Shown here piece after piece: positions 24,910-34,032 of a stretch of 64,000 bases of DNA; the stretch's first letter is position 1; the number at the start of each line of letters is the position of its first letter. Where the stretch lies: NCBI GenBank assembly GCA_028281165.1, contig JANQKI010000231.1:1-64000 (forward strand). Reading direction: 5' to 3'. Under the pieces are notes generated by a model that worked only from the letters and a program-made list of their open reading frames with translations, had not been told where the DNA came from and searched no databases. The stretch is from Opitutaceae bacterium (GTDB lineage: Bacteria > Verrucomicrobiota > Verrucomicrobiia > Opitutales > Opitutaceae). The position numbers and the translations under genes were made by a program.

Positions 24910-26035
24910 AAGGCTGTTTGAGTAGCTGATGGGCAAATCTTTCTACCTGAGCAAAAATCACTAAATCGGGGTCCTCTCGTTCAATAATCTGCTTTTCGAG
25001 TTCATCACTAAAGACGAAGGTGGTTTCGCTAAAATTCGCAGCTAGATAAGAGCCCATCGAAAGCATAAAGGAGTCATGAAAAATCACCGCGCGGGGAAGA
25101 GAAGGATCGCCCCAAGATGCTTTGACGGTTTCACCCATTTCAAGAGCGCCGGTTTCTTGAAAATTAGGCAGAGCAGCTCCATCTACAGCAACTTCAATGA
25201 AGTGGTCTGGATAGCTGCTTCCAATTCCAAGCAGATCGACAAGGTCTCCCCCCGTTCTGGTGCCTTCAGTAAAGACATAGTCCGGCAAATTGTAAGCCTC
25301 CAGGTCTGGAAAATCCTTGGCTATCATCCCCAGTGTATCCAAATATGCATGATAGGAACCTAGCCATGTCCAATGGGTGTCCCATTTAAAATAGAGCAAA
25401 TCATTGTGTAGCGCTAGGGTCGACAAAGTTTCCAAAGGGTTGATTACATTCACACCTCCACGTTCAAGAGAAAGGGAAAGTTTTTCCGTTCGCGTTCCAC
25501 TAGGATTTTTCGACAAATAGGTAGGTTTGTATTGAGAATACACGGATACTTTATCAGGCAGCAATAGATAGTAAAATCGGATATCCTTCTTCGCTAGCCA
25601 GTCTTGCCATGCTAGAAGCGCAGATGTCATCCTATTTAATTCATCATCGTTGAAATCCAGACCTCCACTGTAAATTTGCAGAGTATCTTCATCGCCACCA
25701 GAAGCGTAGAAATGCCAGCCGTCCTTACCCTGGGCTACGAGTGTACGACTGAAACTCATAAGATCGAGATGGAAAAGCAAACGATTATACAGACGCGTCA
25801 TCGCGATTCGCATGCCAAACCTGTCCTGAAAAGCCTCTTCAAACTTGGCAGTAAACTCTGGATACGTATTGGAGAAGAGCTCGTTCCATCGAGGCCAAGG
25901 ATGCGGGTTTCTCTTTTCTGATTCTATCGTGGATTGCGAGGATAATGGCATCGCTATCAATGGCAGGAAGAGAATCGCCAAAAAACAAACGACAAAGAAC
26001 GCGCTCCAGAGTTTGTTGCTTCGACTCATCGTCAT
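24899..26035 (-). CDS. AlgJ/AlgX-like SGNH polysaccharide O-acetyltransferase
   Basis: A 378-aa protein of the AlgJ/AlgX-like acetyltransferase family. One N-terminal membrane helix or uncleaved signal (FFVVCFLAILFLPLIAM) precedes a periplasmic domain. Seen are the catalytic Asp-His motif in YFKWDTHWTWLG and the nucleophile-region Ser in VIFHDSFMLSMG, followed by the C-terminal strand PDLVIFAQVERF. It overlaps the upstream MBOAT gene by 1 nt (TGATG), so the two are coupled. Together they are expected to O-acetylate an exopolysaccharide or cell-wall glycan, with AlgI passing acetyl groups across the membrane. No polymer synthesis genes lie next to them, so the target is unknown. Confidence 0.9.
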   Translation of the reverse strand: MTMSRSNKLWSAFFVVCFLAILFLPLIAMPLSSQSTIESEKRNPHPWPRWNELFSNTYPEFTAKFEEAFQDRFGMRIAMTRLYNRLLFHLDLMSFSRTLVAQGKDGWHFYASGGDEDTLQIYSGGLDFNDDELNRMTSALLAWQDWLAKKDIRFYYLLLPDKVSVYSQYKPTYLSKNPSGTRTEKLSLSLERGGVNVINPLETLSTLALHNDLLYFKWDTHWTWLGSYHAYLDTLGMIAKDFPDLEAYNLPDYVFTEGTRTGGDLVDLLGIGSSYPDHFIEVAVDGAALPNFQETGALEMGETVKASWGDPSLPRAVIFHDSFMLSMGSYLAANFSETTFVFSDELEKQIIEREDPDLVIFAQVERFAHQLLKQPFPE

Positions 26036-27471
26036 CAGAATCGGAAATAAAGGAAAGGGCTATACGAATTACTCGCGACGGATAGGACTGTCAGGGCGAA
26101 GAGAGCCACGAAAGATGCGGCTCTGGCCCCTTCAAGAAATGTCGACGGTAAAACTACCTTTGACCTGAACCAGGCAACAAGACTCTTGGGAACATTCGAG
26201 CAGAACAAAGTCCCAGCCAGCAATGCGAGAAGAGCGTCGTTCCCGAAATGCATGGCTATCGAAGACGAAGGGTCGCCAGCTTGAAATGTAAACATGACGG
26301 TCAAGTAATGCGAAGCATCGGTGATCGATTCGCAGCGAAAGAGTACCCAGCTAATCAATACTACGAAAACAAGATAAGCATGCTGGAAAACCTTGGGCCA
26401 TGAACTGAGGGCTTTGCCAAATGCCGTTCTCTCAAGGGCTAGAAAGCCGCCGTGAAACAAGCCCCAGACTAGAAAAGTCCAACTCGCTCCATGCCAAAGC
26501 CCGCACAGGGAAAAAACTACAAACAAATTTAACCCAACACGCCAAGAAGGTCCTCGACTACCGCCAAGAGGAATGTAGAGATAATCGCGAAACCAACGAG
26601 AAAGCGTCATATGCCATCGTCTCCAAAAATCCCTTACACTTCTAGCGATATACGGCTGATTGAAATTTTCCGGATAACGAAATCCAAACATTCTTCCCAT
26701 GCCGATTGCCATATCCGAGTAGCCTGAAAAATCGTAGTAAATCTGGATCGCAAAACAAATCACCCCGAGCCAAGCGGCTGGTGTCGAAAGAGATCCGGGT
26801 GAAAGCGAAAAAAAAATGTCCGCCACGCGCGCCACGGTATCGGCTATGAGAATTTTCTTGGCCAGTCCCAAGGTAAAACGCATGGCTCCCTCGCTAAACG
26901 CATCCAAACTCCAATGACGTTTATCGATTTGTTCTCGAATTTCAGAATAGCGTACGATAGGGCCAGCAATCAGTTGCGGAAACATCGAGATATAGAGCCC
27001 CAGTTTCAATGGATTGCGTTGAGCCGGGCATATGCCGCGCGACACATCTATAACGTATGACAAAGCTTGAAACGTGAAGAAGGAAATACCGATTGGCATT
27101 GCTGGCCAGTTCGCCAACCAGTAAGGAGTGTTCTCGATGCGAGTACCGGATCTGCCTAAAACGAGTAGCGCGTTTTCCGCCAGGAAAGGCATGTATTTGA
27201 ATAAGCAAAGCAGCCCTAAGTTGATACTAACAACGGCGCAAAGAGTCGTTTTTGAAGAAATGCCGTCTCTTGGCGAAAGTCGAAGAGCGAAGACGTAGTT
27301 GGCGAATATCGAAGTAAGCAGAAGGAGAACGAAAACCGGTTCGCCCCACGCATAGAAAAACAGACTCGCGATTAACAGAAATACGTTGCGACCCGACTTG
27401 CCAGCTAACAGATATCCAAGTAAAACTAGCGGTAAAAACCCGAAGAGGAAAATCGGCGAACTGAAAACCAT
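26035..27471 (-). CDS. MBOAT family membrane O-acyltransferase (AlgI-like)
   Basis: A 478-aa polytopic inner-membrane protein of the AlgI/DltB MBOAT family. The N-terminus MVFSSPIFLFGFLPLVLLGYLL is typical. Further family patterns are IGISFFTFQALSYVIDV, the PQLIAGPIVRY motif, FRYPENFNQPYIARSVRDFWRRWHMTLSRWFRDYLYIPLGG, and the catalytic-His region FSLCGLWHGASWTFLVWGLFHG. It moves acyl groups from the cytoplasm to an extracytoplasmic transferase, here the coupled AlgJ-like protein. The divergent glycosyltransferase gene at 27636 is 164 nt away. Confidence 0.95.
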   Translation of the reverse strand: MVFSSPIFLFGFLPLVLLGYLLAGKSGRNVFLLIASLFFYAWGEPVFVLLLLTSIFANYVFALRLSPRDGISSKTTLCAVVSINLGLLCLFKYMPFLAENALLVLGRSGTRIENTPYWLANWPAMPIGISFFTFQALSYVIDVSRGICPAQRNPLKLGLYISMFPQLIAGPIVRYSEIREQIDKRHWSLDAFSEGAMRFTLGLAKKILIADTVARVADIFFSLSPGSLSTPAAWLGVICFAIQIYYDFSGYSDMAIGMGRMFGFRYPENFNQPYIARSVRDFWRRWHMTLSRWFRDYLYIPLGGSRGPSWRVGLNLFVVFSLCGLWHGASWTFLVWGLFHGGFLALERTAFGKALSSWPKVFQHAYLVFVVLISWVLFRCESITDASHYLTVMFTFQAGDPSSSIAMHFGNDALLALLAGTLFCSNVPKSLVAWFRSKVVLPSTFLEGARAASFVALFALTVLSVASNSYSPFLYFRF

Positions 27472-27635
27472 CGAGCGATCAAAGCCTCAGCGATTAAACA
27501 GATCAAGGCCGCGTTTTTTGATAAATATCCCGGGAAATCTTCAGGATATGAGTAATCCTCCGTCTTGACTCGATAAAGCTAGCTAGGCGAAAAGGTAGCG
27601 AGTTAACGATAGGATAAGGCCGCAACAAAGATAGA

Positions 27636-28673
27636 ATGAGAATCCTGGTAATCAAAATGAGCGCAATTGGCGATGTGATATTAGCCACGTCGCTTATTCC
27701 CGCTTTGAAAAATAAGTATCCAGATTCCCATTTAGCGTGGTTCGCCGAACCGAGAGTAGTCGAGTTGTTGGAGGGCAATCCCTTGCTGGACGAAATAATC
27801 GTTTGGAATCGGAAAGAATGGACTCGATTGTTTAAGAGTTTGCGGTGGATACACCTCTCACGAGAAATGTTGGGCCTGCGTAAGAAGCTCAAAAATGCTC
27901 GATTCGATCTCGTTCTAGACGCTCAATGCCTTTTGAAAAGCTCGTTTTGGGCTTGGGTCAGTGGAGCTCCCAGGCGAGTAGGCTTTAAGTCCAAGGAGCG
28001 TAGCCAGATTTTTATGACGGAATCGTTTACGCGTTATTACGAATACGAAATGATTAGCGCGGAAAGTCGTCAGCTCGCGAATCATATAGGAATATCAAGC
28101 GATTCCATGCCTATGAGTATTCATCTTTCTAATCGCGTTCGAAATGAAGCTCGAGAGAAAGTCGCGAAGAATAAGATCATAGGAAAATACGCTGCCATAT
28201 GTCCCTTCACCACACGACCGCAGAAACACTGGTTCGAGAACTACTGGCAAGAACTCGTCCCTGAGCTTATTGCGAAACACCGACTCTCGCTTTTAGTCAT
28301 GGGTGGGCCCGACAATAGGGAAGCAGCAAGTCGATTCGAGTCGTTTGCCGACAAGGTGGTTTCGCTGGCTGGCCAGACTTCATTGATTGAGGGGGCTGCG
28401 ATTATTGAGGGAGCAGAGTTTGTGATCGGGGTCGACACCGGCATGACTCATCTGGGCTCAGCCATGAAAACGCCAACAGTAGGTATTTGGGGCTCGACAA
28501 GGCCCTACCTAAAAGGCGAAACAGCTCAAACCGTAATTCTCTACGACCATCTAGAATGCTCCCCCTGCCACCGAAGACCAACGTGTAATGGAGCCTTTAC
28601 CTGCATGCAAGAAATAACCCCAAAGCGAATACTACACGCAGTAGACCAAGCGCTTGGAACTGAGAACCAGTAA
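27636..28673 (+). CDS. Glycosyltransferase family 9 (LPS heptosyltransferase type)
   Basis: A 345-aa cytoplasmic glycosyltransferase of the WaaC/WaaF type, which transfers heptose from ADP-heptose to the LPS core. The N-terminus MRILVIKMSAIGDVILATSLIPALK is the family hallmark, with the catalytic Asp in the SAIGD region. FDLVLDAQCLLKSS is the second family motif. The C-terminal nucleotide-sugar domain has LVMGGPDNREAA, LAGQTSLIEGAAIIEGAEFVIGVDTGMTHLGSAMKTPTVGIWGST. A Cys-rich segment near the end (ECSPCHRRPTCNGAFTCM) is common in this family. The heptose adenylyltransferase gene follows on the same strand, which supports an LPS role. Confidence 0.93.
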   Translation: MRILVIKMSAIGDVILATSLIPALKNKYPDSHLAWFAEPRVVELLEGNPLLDEIIVWNRKEWTRLFKSLRWIHLSREMLGLRKKLKNARFDLVLDAQCLLKSSFWAWVSGAPRRVGFKSKERSQIFMTESFTRYYEYEMISAESRQLANHIGISSDSMPMSIHLSNRVRNEAREKVAKNKIIGKYAAICPFTTRPQKHWFENYWQELVPELIAKHRLSLLVMGGPDNREAASRFESFADKVVSLAGQTSLIEGAAIIEGAEFVIGVDTGMTHLGSAMKTPTVGIWGSTRPYLKGETAQTVILYDHLECSPCHRRPTCNGAFTCMQEITPKRILHAVDQALGTENQ

Positions 28674-28724
28674 TAAATAGTCGTCGCAAAAGTTTCACCA
28701 CAGAAGCCATATTTTATTTTCAAG

Positions 28725-29222
28725 ATGATAGGTAATTTTCCATCGAATCCCAAACTACTTTCACTTGAGAAAGCGTCCCGAAATCGAGAAAAACTAAAAA
28801 GCGAGGGTCGATCACTCGCTCTAACTAACGGCTGTTTTGACCTAATACATCCAGGTCATATGTATTTTTTATCGGAGGCTGCTAAACAAGCTGACGAACT
28901 TTGGGTCGCCTTAAATGGAGATCAAAGCGTGAAAGCCCTAAAGGGCCCGAAGAGACCAATCCAAAATGAACTTGAAAGAGCCTATGCTCTAGCATCTCTA
29001 GAAAGTGTTAAGTGTATTTTTATCTTCAATACAGAAAGATTGACAGAAGAGATCGAAACCTTGAGACCAGATGTTTACGTAAAGGCAGGGGACTATGATC
29101 CGGAAAAACAAAACCAAGAGGAACGCCAAGCCTTGATAAATGTAGGTACTGATATCAGATTCCTTCCATTCTTGAAAGGATTCAGCACAACAGATGCTAT
29201 CGCTAAGATAAGGTCACTCTAA
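28725..29222 (+). CDS. rfaE2: D-glycero-beta-D-manno-heptose 1-phosphate adenylyltransferase
   Basis: A 165-aa cytidylyltransferase-fold enzyme that makes ADP-heptose. The nucleotide-binding motif is TNGCFDLIHPGHMYFL (HxGH-type), and the family pattern continues with ELWVALNGDQSVKALKGPKRPIQNELERAYALASLESV, DVYVKAGDY and FLPFLKGFSTTDAI. It is the stand-alone C-terminal half of E. coli HldE; the kinase half is not in this window. It lies 51 nt after the heptosyltransferase gene, so the two probably serve LPS core synthesis together. Confidence 0.94.
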   Translation: MIGNFPSNPKLLSLEKASRNREKLKSEGRSLALTNGCFDLIHPGHMYFLSEAAKQADELWVALNGDQSVKALKGPKRPIQNELERAYALASLESVKCIFIFNTERLTEEIETLRPDVYVKAGDYDPEKQNQEERQALINVGTDIRFLPFLKGFSTTDAIAKIRSL

Positions 29223-29253
29223 ACAGCAGTATCGAACGGTAGCGATTGATAAG

Positions 29254-30561
29254 CTACTGAATCCCAAGAGCGAGCTTCAACTCATTTACGCTCATTTCAG
29301 GCATGCCGGACTTTCCAGAATCCAGATATTCCGTCACTAAATTTTCATCGACTCGAGTCCAACTCTCTAAAGCGGCATAAAGGGTAAGTTCGCGGTCGGG
29401 ATTCGAGGAGTCGTATGCCAAATCAACGTATTGAATAGTCGATTCGAAACTGTCATGGCCGATTTCATACAACGCATCGTAAGTCGCTTCGCGTTTGATG
29501 GTAGCGGATTGAATCGCATGTAGCCAGTCGACGGAGTTTACCGGATTACGGCGGGCTAGGAGTCTTGTTGCTTCAGCAGCTACGGAATCGCGTTTAAGTA
29601 CACTTAATAGATTGCTATGGAAGTGTCGCAACTCGTCTTGGGCTTCATTTAAAAGAAGATTCTTCGCAATTGTTCGAGTTCCCTTAATAGACACTTGCTC
29701 TTCATTTTCGAGTGTCCATGCCTTAGCTCCAAATGAATCTCGTTGAGCCCATTCATCTACGATTGCATCCATAATCGCCGTGTCCAAAAAATCATTACTT
29801 GAAAAATCTATCCTGGCCAGAGCTTGGCTCGGATTGTCGGTCACGGCTCTAAAAGCTATCAGGTCGGCAAGGCTTTGCCTTAAATCAGGATCGATTAGAG
29901 AAGAGACCAAGCTCGCGGCTAATTGGTAGTCCTTGTTTTCTTTCAAGACCACATCAACTGCCTCGCGATGAAGACGATTTTGCAAGTCCCGATCTATGAA
30001 ATTTCCAGACGAGTCCACCCAAGCCGTTGAAATCCAATCCCAAGCTGTCATCGCATCGGTAATAGCCCAGCCACTGGCAACGGCCCAGGCCAGTTTCTCC
30101 TTTTCCGCGGATGAAAGGGTAAAAAGAATCCCTAATCCAAGATCCGAATTCGTTTGAGCGATACGTTTCAAAACAATTCCGGCAACTTGCAAGGCTCGCC
30201 TGTCTTCCAAATCATAAGAAAGAGCTTCAATGAATAGATCTTCCAGCTCGTCGAGACTCGCGTCTTCAAGACCTTGCCTCAACTCCCATATGCGCCGCTC
30301 TAAATCAGCTTCGGAAATAAAGGCGTCAACAATGGAACCGCTATTAAAAGCAGATGTCGAGCGAGTAGTATCCAATTTTTCAGTACTAACTGATGCTTCC
30401 GGAACAACTTGAATCTTCTCAACGGGAATAACCAGTTTCTTGCGAGCGAGCAAAAGGTTCGGATCAGTTCTCTCGATAAGCCAGTCAAGGCCCAATGCCA
30501 TTCCCAATCCGAGCGCTATCGCGCAAACGAGCCCAAAGAAAACTTTGAAAACGGAAAGCAT
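29254..30561 (-). CDS. Hypothetical membrane-anchored helical protein
   Basis: A 435-aa protein that I do not recognise. The N-terminus is a membrane anchor (VFFGLVCAIALGLGMALGLDWLI). A Ser/Thr-rich linker follows, then about 320 residues of predicted alpha helix with TPR- or HEAT-like periodicity (such as IWELRQGLEDASLDELEDLFIEALS and VVLKENKDYQLAASLVSSLIDPDLRQSLADLIAF). No catalytic motif is seen. It lies 16 nt after hflC on the same strand and may belong to the hflKC operon. A scaffold role is possible but not supported beyond the helical make-up. Confidence 0.7.
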   Translation of the reverse strand: MLSVFKVFFGLVCAIALGLGMALGLDWLIERTDPNLLLARKKLVIPVEKIQVVPEASVSTEKLDTTRSTSAFNSGSIVDAFISEADLERRIWELRQGLEDASLDELEDLFIEALSYDLEDRRALQVAGIVLKRIAQTNSDLGLGILFTLSSAEKEKLAWAVASGWAITDAMTAWDWISTAWVDSSGNFIDRDLQNRLHREAVDVVLKENKDYQLAASLVSSLIDPDLRQSLADLIAFRAVTDNPSQALARIDFSSNDFLDTAIMDAIVDEWAQRDSFGAKAWTLENEEQVSIKGTRTIAKNLLLNEAQDELRHFHSNLLSVLKRDSVAAEATRLLARRNPVNSVDWLHAIQSATIKREATYDALYEIGHDSFESTIQYVDLAYDSSNPDRELTLYAALESWTRVDENLVTEYLDSGKSGMPEMSVNELKLALGIQ

Positions 30562-30577
30562 TTATCAACCGATCAAA

Positions 30578-31537
30578 CTAATTCGGATCGATGGACTTTA
30601 GGTACTTGAAAATATCGCTATCCGTTGTAAGCACTACAGTTGTTTCTCGAGCCATCATTTGCTCATAGGATTCAAGTGTCTTTGTAAATTCATAGAACTC
30701 TACGGATTCCTGACTTTGGTTGAAGGCCTGAGCGTAGATTTGGGTCGCTTTAGCATCAGCAGTTCCGCGAATTTCCTGAACGCGCTTGTAAGCTTCGGAT
30801 TCGATCTCCTGCAAATCCCTCTCTTTTTTACCGATTATCTTAGCCGCTTCACCCGCGCCCTCGGAACGAAAACGCTCGGCGATTTGCCTTCGCTCACTAA
30901 TCATTCTCTCGAAAATACCTCGGCGAACCGTTTCGTTATAGTTAACGCGCTTGAAACGAATATCCAAAAGTTCGATACCCAGTTCAAGTAGCTTTGGGGC
31001 TGCTGCAGTAAAGATCTCTTCTTCAATCGTACCTTTACCTTTTTCTATCGGAGTCAAGACACCAATATTCTCGGATTCTCCTGAAATGGATACATCACTA
31101 TCCGGAACACGGCCTTTAGTTGTTCGGATGACTTCGATAAGATCGTGCTTGGCTATGGCGTTGCGCGTTTCGCTGCCCAAAATTTGATCGAGTCGAGAAA
31201 GCGCACGGCGCTCATCACGGATGCGGAGGAAATACTGATTTACATCACTGATTCGCCAACGCGCAAATGTGTCCACGACAATGTAGGTTTTATCTTTGGT
31301 CGTGATGGGCTCTGGAGCTCCATCCCATGAGAGAACTCTTCTTTCGAATTCGTTAACGTCCTGGATAAAGGGAGTTCTAAAATGCAATCCAGCTTCGGTG
31401 ATCGCGTCGCCAACCGGTTTACCAAATTGAGTGATAATCACCTGTTTGGTCTCCGGAACCACAAAAGCCGAGGAAAACAAAACAACGATTCCCGCGATTA
31501 CTAAAACGATTGATAGAAACCCGCCAAATCTCGCCAT
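30578..31537 (-). CDS. hflC: HflC, protease modulator (SPFH/band 7)
   Basis: A 319-aa SPFH/band 7 protein. A single N-terminal membrane helix (FLSIVLVIAGIVVLFSSAFVV) precedes the band 7 domain (ETKQVIITQFGKPVGDAITEAGLHFRTPFIQDVNEFERRVLSWDG). A long coiled-coil follows (RFRSEGAGEAAKIIGKKERDLQEIESEAYKRVQEIRGTADAKATQIYAQAF), then VVLTTDSDIFKYL at the C-terminus. HflK and HflC form a membrane complex around FtsH and adjust its proteolysis. The gene is 2 nt downstream of hflK. Confidence 0.95.
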   Translation of the reverse strand: MARFGGFLSIVLVIAGIVVLFSSAFVVPETKQVIITQFGKPVGDAITEAGLHFRTPFIQDVNEFERRVLSWDGAPEPITTKDKTYIVVDTFARWRISDVNQYFLRIRDERRALSRLDQILGSETRNAIAKHDLIEVIRTTKGRVPDSDVSISGESENIGVLTPIEKGKGTIEEEIFTAAAPKLLELGIELLDIRFKRVNYNETVRRGIFERMISERRQIAERFRSEGAGEAAKIIGKKERDLQEIESEAYKRVQEIRGTADAKATQIYAQAFNQSQESVEFYEFTKTLESYEQMMARETTVVLTTDSDIFKYLKSIDPN

Positions 31538-31539
31538 AA

Positions 31540-32532
31540 CTACTTCCCTTCTTGCATTGAATTAAGCTGCAGCATCGGAAGGATGCTTTTGGCCTCATCA
31601 TCAATAACGATTTTTCGATCAAGATTCTCGACCACGGCTTGCATGGTCTCCAGATAAAGCCGCCGTTTAGTGACCTCAGGAGCTTTCAGATACTCTTCGA
31701 AAACGGCATTGAAACGGGCCACATCCCCTTCGGCCTCGTTAACGCGTTTGAGAGCATAGCCCTCAGCAGATTGAACCTTTTGCTCGGCCTCGCCCTTGGC
31801 TCTGGGAATGACTTTGTTGTACTCGCCGTTAGCCTGATTGATGAGCTTTTCTCTTTCTTGCTGAGCCTGATTGACTTCGTTGAAAGACGGCTGGACGGGA
31901 GGAGGAGGATTGACGCCTCGAAGCTGGACCTGGTCGATGTCTAGGCCGAGCTCATATTTATCGACGAACTCCTGCATCTGGACCTTGGCATCGCTCTCAA
32001 TGCTTTGACGGCCTATGGTGATAACTTCATCAACAGTACGGTCGCCAACCAATGTCCGCATGACCGACTCCGAAACATCGCGCAAGGTTTCCTGCGGCTC
32101 TCGGACATTGAAGAGATAAAGCTTGGGATCGCGAATACGAAACTGAACGGCCCACTCCACACTAGCCGCATTCTTGTCCCCAGTTACCATGCTCCGTTCC
32201 TGCTCCTGCTCGGCTCGCGAACTCGAGTACTGACTGAGATTCGTCGCGCCTGGTGTTCCGGAGCCAAACTCCTGAGTCAACTGTCGTCGCACCTGAACAA
32301 TCGTAACGCGATCGATTCCGAATGGAAGTTTGAAACGCAAGCCAGGGTCAACGGTTTTGATATACTTTCCAAAACGCAAAACAACCCCCTGAGAGTCAGC
32401 TTGCACGGTACGGAAGCTGGTAAAGGCGGCCGCAATGACCCCCAAGACAAGAATTCCCCACAGGATAGATTTTAAGGTGGATTTCAGTTCGCCGAAATTT
32501 TCGGGCAGGTTGAATTCTACTTTTTCGGCCAT
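31540..32532 (-). CDS. hflK: HflK, protease modulator (SPFH/band 7)
   Basis: A 330-aa partner of HflC. A membrane helix lies at about residues 20-42 (STLKSILWGILVLGVIAAAF). The band 7 domain follows (VQADSQGVVLRFGKYIKTVDPGLRFKLPFGIDRV; VEWAVQFRIRDPKLYLFNVREPQETLRDVSESVMR). The characteristic HflK stretch LDIDQVQLRGVNPPPPVQPSFNEVNQAQQEREKLINQA is present, then a coiled coil. E. coli HflK has a longer Gly-rich N-terminus that is missing here. First gene of the hflKC unit. Confidence 0.95.
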   Translation of the reverse strand: MAEKVEFNLPENFGELKSTLKSILWGILVLGVIAAAFTSFRTVQADSQGVVLRFGKYIKTVDPGLRFKLPFGIDRVTIVQVRRQLTQEFGSGTPGATNLSQYSSSRAEQEQERSMVTGDKNAASVEWAVQFRIRDPKLYLFNVREPQETLRDVSESVMRTLVGDRTVDEVITIGRQSIESDAKVQMQEFVDKYELGLDIDQVQLRGVNPPPPVQPSFNEVNQAQQEREKLINQANGEYNKVIPRAKGEAEQKVQSAEGYALKRVNEAEGDVARFNAVFEEYLKAPEVTKRRLYLETMQAVVENLDRKIVIDDEAKSILPMLQLNSMQEGK

Positions 32533-32671
32533 AATCGGCGCAGTCTTCGCAAGTTGAGGGGCGATGTAAACGCAAATTCAACTTGGGATGACAATCCCCG
32601 CGCCCAACTGGTATGAAAACGATTCAAGCGTGTCCCCATTCAAACACTACATAGGAGCCGGTGGCTAAGCT

Positions 32672-32995
32672 CTACGGTTCCACGTTATAGTGGATAACCA
32701 AATCCTGATTGGCGGCATCTTCAGGCGGAGTCGGTTCAGTTGGCATCCTAAGTTGTTGATTGGCAGAGATGGCTTTTTCAAGAAGCTTAACTCTCCGATG
32801 AGCCTTCTTTAAGGCATTAATGGTGTAGTAGTTTCTCGTTGTGAGAGCATGAAGCGAAGAACGAAGAGCCAGTAGCTCTTCGGCTATTTGCGCAGGTTTC
32901 GAATTGCGTACGCGTTGCTCGCAAATATCGAACCCCTCAAACTCGCCGCGCAAAAGCATCGTCGGCTCTAAATTTCCTCCTCTTACCCTAGCCAT
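32672..32995 (-). CDS. Hypothetical helical protein
   Basis: A 107-aa protein with ATG at 32995; an in-frame TTG at 33049 would add 18 residues. I do not recognise it. The middle is a predicted helical or coiled-coil stretch (AEELLALRSSLHALTTRNYYTINALKKAHRRVKLLEKAISANQQL) and the C-terminus is Pro- and Asp-rich (PTEPTPPEDAANQDLVIHYNVEP). No signal peptide, no membrane segment and no cysteine pair apart from ICEQR. It lies upstream of hflK with a 139-nt gap on the same strand. Confidence 0.5.
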   Translation of the reverse strand: MARVRGGNLEPTMLLRGEFEGFDICEQRVRNSKPAQIAEELLALRSSLHALTTRNYYTINALKKAHRRVKLLEKAISANQQLRMPTEPTPPEDAANQDLVIHYNVEP

Positions 32996-33150
32996 CACTT
33001 GAACTAATGACAATTTCCAAGGACCCAGAATTGGAGGGTTTGTTTCCAAAAAGAACCTAAGGCCTACGAGGAGATTTTATCCCGGAATACGCAAAGCGGC
33101 AAAAGGCGGTAATCCCGAAATTATACGGAAGCACACCGGTCGATCAGGAA

Positions 33151-33215
33151 ACAAGAGTCTCTAGAACTGGAAGAGCCGGCGATCTGCATCGCCGACTCAG
33201 GAATCCAACTCTTGT
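33151..33215. other. Nested inverted repeat, possible structured RNA or cruciform
   Basis: The outer arms are ACAAGAGT (33151-33158) and ACTCTTGT (33208-33215). The inner stem is GAGCCGGCGAT (33173-33183) against ATCGCCGACTC (33188-33198), 11 positions with one mismatch and a 4-nt loop. Both fold concentrically. No poly-T tail follows, so it is not an ordinary terminator. Identity unknown. Confidence 0.45.
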
Positions 33216-33322
33216 ATGTGAGCTAAAGTTTCCGATGGAAGTATAGCCTGCTGTTACCCTAGCCATCTCCGAAGAGATGTATTTCCAATCGGAATCCTAA
33301 ACCCACCCAAATAGTACTCTAA

Positions 33323-33340
33323 AATAGACTAAAGTCTATT
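33323..33340. promoter_or_regulatory. 18-nt palindrome, possible operator
   Basis: AATAGACT and AGTCTATT are perfect inverted halves around a 2-nt centre. The size and symmetry fit a dimeric repressor site, but no gene starts near it and no matching regulator is known to me. Confidence 0.25.
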
Positions 33341-33766
33341 GGCACGATCTCGACAGGCAACTAGGAGATACTACTTACAAATTCGAGTCTTCTTTTGAGC
33401 ATTGGAGGCTATGGGATGCCGGCTAATTGGAGGTATTAAGAAAACTGCTAACTATTTGGCTATCAACGATTCTCAATATCCTAAAAGATCACACCTTGTA
33501 TTTGTAGTGAAAGGTTTGTTACCAGATTTATTGCTATTCCGAGTAAACAAAATCTAACTACGAAATACGGTAATCCGGCCAAACAGGTTTTTGTCGACCG
33601 GTATATGGAAACGGAGACCCCCAAAGGGGTCAAAGCAGCCGCTTTTAAAGAAGAGAATATCTAGAAAAGTTCTTTACCGAATGAAGAAGCAGTCCCGCAG
33701 CAAGGCCAACCAAAATGGGCTTGACCAAAATGCAAACGAGTCGATCTTAGGACCTCTTCCAATTTA

Positions 33767-33840
33767 GCGGGTATAGTTTAGTGGTAGAACTCCAGCCTTC
33801 CAAGCTGGCCGCGTCGGTTCGATTCCGTCTACCCGCACCA
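33767..33840 (+). tRNA. tRNA-Gly (anticodon TCC)
   Basis: A 74-nt gene. The acceptor stem is GCGGGTA with TACCCGC; the D-loop region is TAGTTTAGTGGTAGAA. The anticodon arm is CCAGC-CTTCCAA-GCTGG with anticodon TCC, and the T-arm contains GGTTCGATTCC. The discriminator is A33837 and the CCA end is encoded (33838-33840). It reads glycine GGA and GGG codons. No other tRNA is adjacent. Confidence 0.96.
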
Positions 33841-34032
33841 GCTTTTCGGGAGGATTGGGGGGTTACTGAACGCGGCAGAAACTAAGACTCCGGCTATAGA
33901 ATCGCTCTTGGCATTGGCGGGGTGTATGGGGTTATTTTTTGGCTTTGTCTAAGTAAAATAGCCTAAAAGTAAATAAGCGCTTTAGAGCATCAAAGTTTCC
34001 GGGATTTTGGCCGTTTATAGTAATGCTCTATT

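Larger units (their letters stand above)
33050..33766. other. Long intergenic region without a gene
   Basis: About 700 nt upstream of the tRNA-Gly gene with no open frame over 60 codons on either strand and no recognisable tRNA, rRNA, tmRNA, RNase P or SRP RNA core. It contains a nested hairpin (33151-33215), an 18-nt palindrome (33323-33340) and, just before the tRNA, a possible promoter (TTGACC at 33721-33726, weak TCTTAG at 33745-33750, spacing 18). Confidence 0.5.

Noticed and set aside
32641-32680. A third REP-like copy (TAGGAGCCGGTGGCT)
   Set aside because: It shares only a short GGAGC core with the GTAGGAGC family and has no inverted partner or strong hairpin.
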